64,000 nt of DNA from positions 199,686,781-199,750,780 of the forward strand of contig NC_081552.1 in assembly GCF_963082655.1 (NCBI RefSeq). The letters are read 5' to 3'. Within the stretch, counting starts at the first letter, position 1; every line of letters begins with the position of its first letter. Below the pieces are notes generated by a model. It did not search any database. It was not told the DNA's origin and saw only the letters and a program-made list of their open reading frames with translations. Positions 57,297 through 64,000 of the stretch are shown one piece after another. The position numbers and the translations under genes were made by a program. Source of the stretch: Stomoxys calcitrans (lineage: Eukaryota; Arthropoda; Insecta; Diptera; Muscidae).

Positions 57297-59946
57297 TATA
57301 CCCACCTCGGAAGGATGGGGGTATAATCGTTTTGTCATTCCGTTTGCAACACATCGAAATATCTATTTCCGACCCTATAAAGTATATATGTTCTTGATCA
57401 GCGTAAAAACCTAAGATGATCTAGACATGTCCGTCCGTCTATCTGTTGAAATCACGCTACAGTCTTTAAAAATAGAGATATTGAGCTGAAACTTTGCACA
57501 GATTCTTTTTTTTTTGTTTTTGTTGATAGGCAGGTTAAAGTCGAAGAGGGGCTATATCGGACTATATCTTGATATAGCCCCCATATAGACCGATCCGCCG
57601 ATTTGGGTCTAAGGCCCATAAAAGCCACATTTATTATCCGATTTTGCTGAAATTTAGGACAGTGAGTTGTGTTAGGCCCTTCGACATCCTTCTTCAATTT
57701 GGCCCAGATCGGTCCAGATTTGGATATAGCTGCCATTTAGACCGATCCGCCGATTTAGGGTCCTAGGCCCATAAAAGCCACATTTATTACTCGATTTTGC
57801 TGAAATTTAGGACAGTGAGTTGCGTTAGATTCCTTGACATCTTTCTTCAATTTGGTCCAGATCGGTTCAGATTTGGATATAGCTGCAATATAGACCGATC
57901 CGCATATTAAGGGTCTTAGGCCCATAAAAGGCGCATTTATTGTCCCATGTCGGCGAAATTTGGAACAGTGAGTTGTGTTAGGCTCTTCGACATCCCCCTT
58001 CACTTTGGCCAAGATCGGTCCAGATTTGGATGTAGCTGCCATATATAGACCGATCTCTCGATTTAAGGTTTTGGGCCCATAAAAGACGCGTTTATTGTCC
58101 CATGTTGGTGAAATTTGGGACAGTGAGTTGTGTTAGGCTCCTTGACATCCCCTTTCACTTTGGCCCAGATCGATTCAGATTTGGATATAGCTGCCATATA
58201 TAGACCGATCTCTCGATTTGGAGTCTTGCGCCCATAAAAGGCGCATTTATTGTACGATTTTGCAATAAATACGCATTAATTGCCCGATTTTGGAACAGTG
58301 AGTTGTTTTAGGCTCCAAATCAAATCTTTCTTCAATTTGAACCAGATCGGTTCAGATTTGGATATAGCTGCCATATAGATCGATCTCTCGATTTGGGGTC
58401 TTGCGCCCATAAAAGGCGCATTTATTGTCCCATGTCGGCGAAATTTGGAACAGTGAGTTGTGTTAGGCTCTTCGACATCCCCCTTCACTTTGGCCAAGAT
58501 CGGTCCAGATTTGGATGTAGCTGCCATATATAGACCGATCTCTCGATTTAAGGTTTTGGGCCCATAAAAGACGCATTTATTGTCCCATGTTGGTGAAATT
58601 TGGGACAGTGAGTTGTGTTAGGCTCCTTGACATCCCCTTTCACTTTGGCCCAGATCGATTCAGATTTGGATATAGCTGCCATATATAGACCGATCTCTCG
58701 ATTTGGAGTCTTGCGCCCATAAAAGGCGCATTTATTGTACGATTTTGCAATAAATACGCATTAATTGCCCGATTTTGGAACAGTGAGTTGTTTTAGGCTC
58801 CTTGATATCTTTCTTCAATTTGAACCAGATCGGTTCAGATTTGGATATAGCTGCCATATAGATCGATCTCTCGATTTGGGGTCTTGCGCCCATAAAAGGC
58901 GCATTTATTGTCCCATGTCGATGAAATATGGGACCGTGAGTTGTGTTAGGCTCCTTGACATCCCCCTTCACTTTGGCCCAGATAGATTCAAATTTGGATA
59001 TAGCTGCCATATAGATCGATCTCTCGATTTGGGGTCTTGCGCCCATAAAAGGCGCATTTATTGTCCCATGTCGATGAAATTTGGGACAGTGAGTTTTGTT
59101 AGGTTCTTCGACATCCCCCTTCACTTTGGCCCAGATCGATTCAGATTTGGATGTAGCTTCCATATATAGACCGATCTCTTGATTTAAAGGTTTGGGCCCA
59201 TAAAAGCCACATTTATTGTTCGATTGTGCCAAATTTGGGACAGTGAGCTGTGTTAGGCTCCTTGACATCTTTCTTCAATTTGGTCCAGATCGATTCAGAT
59301 TTGGATATAGCTGCCATATAGACCGATCTTTCGATTTAAGGATTTGGGCCCATAAAAGCCACATTTATTGTACGATTTTGCCATAAATGCGCATTTATTG
59401 CCCGATTTTGAAACAGTGAGTTGTTTTAGGCTCCTTGACATCTTTCTTTAATTTGGTCCAGATCGGTTCAGATTTGGATATAGCTACCGATCTCTACCGA
59501 TAAAAGGCGCATTTATTGTCCGATGTCGGCGAAATTTGGGACAGTGAGTTGTGTTAGGCCCTTCGATAGCCCAGATCGGTTCCGATTTGGATATAGCTGC
59601 CATATAGACCGATCTCTCGATTTAACGTCTAGGCCCTATATTTGACACAGTGACCTATGTTAGGCTTTTCGATATCCGTGTAGTATATGGTATAGATGGG
59701 TCTATTTTTGGATACAGCTACCAAAAAGCCTACTATTTTGTTCCACAAAACTGAACAATGACTTGTACTTATTCGACCACTCAATATGCCTGTCGAATTT
59801 GGTCCAAATCGGACCATATTTCGATAAAGCTGCTATGCTATGGGGGCATAAATTATGCATTTTTCACCGTATTATGATGGTGGTGGTTTACATATACACC
59901 CGGGGTGGTTCGGCTCGGCCGAACTTAACGCTCTTTTACTTGTTCT
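57297..59946 (+). mobile_element. complete second-subfamily DINE-1/HINE-like element (2.65 kb)
   Basis: The 5' end is TATACCCACCTCGGAAGGAT, then TTTTGTCATTCCGTTTGCAA, TATATATGTTCTTGATCAGC and CATGTCCGTCCGTCTATCTG, the clearest DINE-1-type head in the window. An array of about 15 units follows (ATATAGCTGCCATATAGACC, CCCATAAAAGGCGCATTTAT, CAGTGAGTTGTGTTAGGCTC). The 3' end is GTTCGGCTCGGCCGAAC plus TTTACTTGTT. A 396-bp block at 57921-58316 recurs at 58406-58801 with one difference noticed. ORFs up to 178 codons on the minus strand come from the 51-codon period. Confidence 0.85.
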
Positions 59947-60140
59947 CTCTGCGGAATAGACGTTTCTCCTCTCTCCTTTTCTCCCAATAGCTCTCCTTCA
60001 TCTGGAGCGTTGCTACTGATTGCACGGGTTGCTCTATATGCAGCATTCGTGGCTTCCGTATCATCTCGACACTCTTGGTCGCACCATGGGCAGTCAAACA
60101 TCTGAGTCAGGGTTGAGCCATTGACCATTGACATATGATG
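59947..60140 (-). pseudogene. LINE endonuclease-RT linker fragment
   Basis: Minus-strand reading FDCPWCDQECRDDTEATNAA then YRATRAISSN and LLGEKERGE resembles the PWWDxEC-x-AYRA linker between endonuclease and RT of RNase H-type LINEs. Short, with no catalytic motif. Confidence 0.5.
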
Positions 60141-61304
60141 TCTGTCTTCTATGATGGATTTAGAAAAGTACTGAAGGCTCGGCTGTACTCATGACTCTTT
60201 TACTTATTTTTTGACTTACATAATCATGCTATTGTTGAACACTGTTTTGTCTCCTAAACCTCCTATTCCCCCTTTCCTACATTATTAATGATTTCCATTT
60301 GCTGTCTTAATTAAGATTCAATATTGAATTCATATATACACCATGATTTTACAAAAATAGAACATTTATATTTAGTATATAAGAGTGATGTTATTGTTAT
60401 AGTTGTTGTTGTTGTTGTCGTTGTTGAAGATGATGACGATGTTGATGATGATAATGAAAATGGTAAAAAGGTTGATGGTATTGATGATGGTGATGCTGGT
60501 GGAAAAGTTTCAAATAGCACCAAGTTCTAGTGTTGCTAGTAAAAAAAAATGGCAGTGCATTTTCACTATCATTTGTATATTTTAACTACATATATATATA
60601 TATATATATATATTGATTATTTGTTATATTGGTGATGGGTGATTTACATATCCAGTATGCGTATGATTTCTGTGTGTGTGTGTGTGTGTTTTCTTTTTCG
60701 TACAATACAAATTTAATTTAAAAAACAAAAAAGAAAAATACACGTTTCTATTGCAATTACGGAATAGTTGTTATTTTTATTGTATATTTTCATTTCGGAA
60801 TGGACAATTTAATTGAATTTTAAACAAAACAAAAACAGAGAGAACATGAAAATCAGAGTCTACTTTCGAAAGTGGCAATGCTATGAAAACATATCATTTG
60901 AGCATTTGATTGGAGAATAAATCAGTATATATGTCAACACATATTGAGGATTTCATTGGAATCCTGCAGATCCTGAATCAATGGTTGGGAGGCTAGGCGA
61001 ATGCATTCCCAATTTGTTAACCACCATTTGAAAAATTGGTACAGATTCGAGCCGAATATTAGCAAACTTAATTTAAAGATTATCAATTTTCCTACCTTCT
61101 AAGGAAACACTCCCTTTGATGAAAAATATTTTCCATCATATTAAAGATTTTTAACTTCGATTTTAACTTCGCGTCTTATTATTAAAGACAAAAATCTAAA
61201 CTGAAGATCAAAATATCGTTAAAAGTTAGGAAATTGACCTTGGCATAAGACAAAATAGCCTTACAAACTGGAGCGTCTTTTAATGTTAAATTTTTTTGGT
61301 TAAA
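60141..61304. other. intron-like DNA with microsatellites
   Basis: GTTGTT/GATGAT triplet runs at about 60395-60500, (TA)n at about 60590-60612 and (GT)n at about 60672-60690. The triplet runs create simple Leu/Met/Asp/Val ORFs that are not genes. Nothing else recognised. Confidence 0.65.
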
Positions 61305-62580
61305 GATGCTAGGTTAGCTAGTAATCGGCTTGCTTTGCGCTCTGTAAACTATAAACTAACCTTTAAAAAGAAGATTTTAAGTTAGGAATTCCGTGCTATT
61401 TACAAAATCCTTAATTGTTTTCAATACCACTCCCCTAAGTTGGTACATGTCTGGTATTGTGTCACCACCGGTTTCTGTTAGACGCGAAAGCCGGGTAATG
61501 ACAAAGGAAATGCTCCAACGTCTCATCATCTTCTCCGCATGCCCTACACATGCTATCATTTGCCGCACCGATTTTACATAAGTGAGCTCGTAGTTGTGGA
61601 GGCCAATGTAGCGCAGAGGTTAGCATGTCCGCATATGACGCCGAACGCCTTTGTTCGAATACTGGCGAGACCATCAGAAAAACAATTTTCATCGTTGGTT
61701 TTCCCCTCCTAATGCTGGCAACATTTGTGAGGTAGTATGTCATGTAAAACTTCACTGCGGCACTCCGTTCGGACTCGGCTATAAAGAGAAGGTCATTGAG
61801 CTTAAACTTGAATCGGAGTGCACTCATTGATATGTGAGAAGTTTGCCCCTGTTCCTCAGTGGAACGCTCATGGAAAAAATTTGAAAAAATTTGCAATTTA
61901 AGCTCGTAGTCTTATGTGTCCCGTTATGATACCAATTGCTTAACCGACCTCCTTCCATCTTCCTTTCAATAATAGTCTCGTCTTCTCATGATCTGTATCC
62001 CCCCATAGGATTTTAGCCGTCCTACCGACCGTTGCCCACTCCCTTAACTCGGACTGTGTCGGCTCGAAAGGCTTCGGTTTAACCAAGTTTATTGAAGGCA
62101 GTCCTCTGGCCTTCTTCGTCAAATCGTCTGCCCTTTCATTTCCCCTTACTCCGTTATGGCCCGACACCAATACGATGCGGATTTTTCCACTCTCAGAGAA
62201 GGCGTTAATCTCCTTCTTAGACTGCAAGACTGTTCGTGAACTAACCGTCTTGATTGTTACTGCCCTTATGGCAATTTTACTGTCGGTAAAGATGTTCACA
62301 CTCGACGTCCTCGCGTTAGCACCACACCACTTCACGCATTCCTAGATCGCCCGAATCTCCGCCTGCAGGACCGTATTATGGTCAGGCAGTCTAAAACAGA
62401 TCTCAGTCCCTGGGTTCTCAATGTAAACCCCCAGGTCGACTCTGTCCTTTAGCTTTGATCCATCTGTGTAACGTGAATTTTCAGACGGCAATACTAGGGT
62501 TCCAGCAGCCCAAGAATGTGCCGCTGGCAGCAGTGCCCTGCACTCGACCTCAAGTGTCGTCTAACAAAACTCCGGTGATC
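61305..62580 (-). pseudogene. LINE-A RNase H and C-terminus, split by a SINE
   Basis: The most complete RNase H copy of LINE-A. On minus: YTDGSKLKDRVDLGVYIENP and DHNTVLQAEIRAI (62480-62340), a stop, then SSVNIFTDSKIAIRAVTIKT, VSGHNGVRGNERADDLTKKA, VGRTAKILWGDTDHEKTRLL (62335-61940). A SINE (61595-61900) interrupts, then the MCRACGEDDETLEHFLCH tail and GVVLKTIKDFVNSTEFL. The RNase H acidic residues (TDGS, AEI, TDSK) and the late HN block are visible but divided by stops. The 3' end lies near 61305. Confidence 0.8.
61595..61900 (+). mobile_element. tRNA-derived SINE with 10-bp target duplication
   Basis: Near full length, flanked by AGCTCGTAGT at 61585-61594 and 61901-61910. Head: A box region TAGCGCAGAGGTTAGCATG, B box TGTTCGAATACTGG (one change from GGTTCGAATCC). 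Body: TTTTCCCCTCCTAATGCTGG, CCGTTCGGACTCGGCTATAA, TGCACTCATTGATATGTGAG, GTTCCTCAGTGGAACGCTCA; A-rich end TTTGAAAAAATTTGCAATTT. The duplication shows LINE-type (target-primed) insertion, here into LINE-A. Confidence 0.92.
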
Positions 62581-62889
62581 AGAGACATGTAGTATTCGTA
62601 CTAAACTCCGGCTGCTTTGCTGTCTCATTAAGTCTAAAAGAGTTGGATACTACGGATTTAAGAAGTTGAAGCTAAAGTCGTAGGAATCAGGAGACGGCTC
62701 ATCAGTTGTGTCTGAGTACTTATCTTAAGAACTAACAACGACTTCTCTAAGTTTTGGCGGATTGTAGGAGTTCGAAAATCCCCCTACCATGATCAAAAAG
62801 CCGGGTGAAAGCGTCGAGACGGGACCCGACTAACCCTATGTAGGTGGGTCATCTGGCTCAAGGTTTGTGACGGTGGGGAAGGAAGTAGG
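62581..62889. other. unassigned segment before LINE-A RT
   Basis: No motif recognised. It ends with GTAGGTTAGGTTAGGCGAG and could be LINE 5' sequence or host DNA. Confidence 0.4.
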
Positions 62890-64000
62890 TTAGGTTAGGC
62901 GAGCTAAGAAAGGCTCAGAACAAATCCTGGTGGACTTAGGAAGATTCTGTCCTCGAGGCCTATTACGGTGGGGTATATTCAAAAGTCAGAGAATGTATGG
63001 ACATTGTCTAGTGAGGAAGCACTAGAATTACTCGTTGATACACATTTCCCGGGAAATTCTCCAACTCCAACGGTATGCATTCGTCAGAGGCTATTAGGGA
63101 AAATGTGTCTGACCCGAATATCCTTTGGGCGATAAGAAGTTTCGACTCCTTTAAGTTCCCAGACCCTGATGATATATCTTTGGTTGAATTACAAGCTGAT
63201 AGACTGGTTCCCTGGCTTAGGGAGATATACTCTGCTTGTATCAGAATGTCATATATACCTGTGAGATGGAAGGAAGCAGGAAAACCCTACCACACGAAGG
63301 CGAAAGATTTTCGTTATATTAGTCTGTCATCCTTTATGCTGAAGACTCTCGAGAGGTTGATAGAAACATATCTTGGGGCAAAGATCTCTGGAGATCGCCT
63401 GTCGCGGCAGCAGCATGCATATAGTAAAGGCAAATCCACTGAAACAGCGCTTCGCGACCTGGTCGGCTACATAGAGGGTTCTCTTGCCGTCAAGGAATAT
63501 ACAATGGTAGCACTTCTTGACATTGAAGGTGCTTTCAATAATGTAAAACCGACTTCAATCATGAAGGAGTTGGAGTTTCTAGGCATCAACTCTACCGAAA
63601 GAAAGTTTATCAATAACTTACTTAATAAAAGATGCATTACGGCAGGCTTGGGATCTGTGGATCTAAAAAGATGGGTTAGCAGAGGAACACCTCGAGGAGG
63701 TGTACTGTCTCCTCTACTTTGGAATATAGCCATTAAGAATATATTATTGTCTCTGGAAGAAAAAGGGCGTTAAAGTTGTCGCGTATGCTGATGACGTGGC
63801 AATTGCGGTTAGGGGCATGTTTCCCAGCATTCTAGGAGATATGCTTCAGGAATCTCTACATGCAACAGCGAAGTGGGCTACCGAAAGTGGTGTAGGTATA
63901 ATTCCGTGCAATACAGAAATAGTTCTTTTCTTCTTGGGGAGGAGAGTATGTTCCATTGACAGAAAGCGCAAAATACCTGGGTGTTTTGCTGGACAGGAAA
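62890..64000 (+). pseudogene. LINE-A reverse transcriptase, runs off the window (frameshifted)
   Basis: Plus strand. Upstream sequence reads SENVWTLSSEEALELLVDTH. The ORF at 63075-63773 gives FRYISLSSFMLKTLERLIET (RT motif 1), QQHAYSKGKSTETALRDLVG, TMVALLDIEGAFNNVKPTSI (motif A, catalytic Asp present) and SRGTPRGGVLSPLLWNIAIK (motif B). A one-base shift at about 63765-63772 stops it. In the next frame GVKVVAYADDVAIAVRGMF supplies an intact YADD (motif C). A second shift near 63940 separates the AKYLGVL block at the window end. It is the same family as the minus-strand RNase H copies. Apart from the two shifts, the RT core is well kept. Confidence 0.8.

Noticed and set aside
121..59946. CRISPR-like or bacterial repeat arrays
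   Set aside because: The regular repeats are DINE internal units of 153 bp without unique spacers, in a fly genome.
60324..60585. ORFs rich in Val/Asp or Leu/Met
   Set aside because: Produced by GTT and GAT triplet microsatellites in all frames.
1..64000. LTR retrotransposons or endogenous viral genes
   Set aside because: I looked for paired long direct repeats and for gag, protease or envelope-like frames and saw none; all RT motifs found are of the non-LTR type.

Overview
This is eukaryotic, intron-like, AT-rich DNA from a higher fly. The repeat content points to a calyptrate or muscid fly (Stomoxys or Musca type). The reason is the abundant DINE-1/HINE-like elements with 153-bp internal repeats and a hairpin 3' end, together with mellifera-type mariner MITEs, a tRNA-derived SINE and several LINE families. 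The species call is an inference. There are no operons, ribosome binding sites, CRISPR arrays or prokaryotic features.

The host-gene signal lies on the + strand. One well-formed internal coding exon sits at 45858-46118 (87 codons, phase 0/0, good acceptor, branchpoint and GTAAGT donor, alanine-rich). About 42 kb upstream, at 3828/3829, a 28-nt pyrimidine tract runs into CAG directly joined to GTAAGC. That is the layout of a recursive (ratchet) splice site of the kind known from very long fly introns. The simplest reading is that most of the window is one long + strand intron, one exon, and the start of the next intron, all heavily colonised by transposons.

Layout. 0-6 kb: DINE-like elements, one carrying a nested mariner MITE, plus the ratchet site. 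6-7 kb: minus-strand 3' end of an RNase H LINE (called LINE-A here). 7.3-15.3 kb: a giant inverted repeat with arms of about 3.0 and 3.5 kb around 1.3 kb of single-copy DNA; one arm has gained an RTE-like tail with an 11-bp target duplication. 15.3-19 kb: DINE and LINE fragments, a 120-bp minisatellite and AT-rich DNA. 19-22 kb: a fold-back Tc1/mariner derivative, a SINE split by a second copy of the MITE, and a DINE. 22-27 kb: RTE and LINE-A fragments, a SINE and a repeat array. 27.3-29.9 kb: the best-preserved retrotransposon, a minus-strand CR1-group-like LINE with endonuclease and RT. 30-45 kb: LINE pieces, DINEs, SINEs and two striking minisatellites (a 15-bp unit inside a SINE tRNA-like head, and a 13-bp unit). 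45.9-46.1 kb: the host exon. 47-53 kb: DINE and a second RNase H LINE (LINE-B) with internal tandem amplifications. 53-60 kb: a 149-bp local triplication and a near-complete 2.65-kb second-subfamily DINE. 60-64 kb: microsatellites, LINE-A with a SINE inserted with a 10-bp target duplication, then a + strand LINE-A reverse transcriptase running off the window end.

Every transposon ORF seen is broken by stops, frameshifts or deletions, so the mobile elements here look like fossils. They are nested, and target duplications and arm comparisons give a partial order of events. Family names beyond superfamily level are my own labels. Percent identities were judged by eye.
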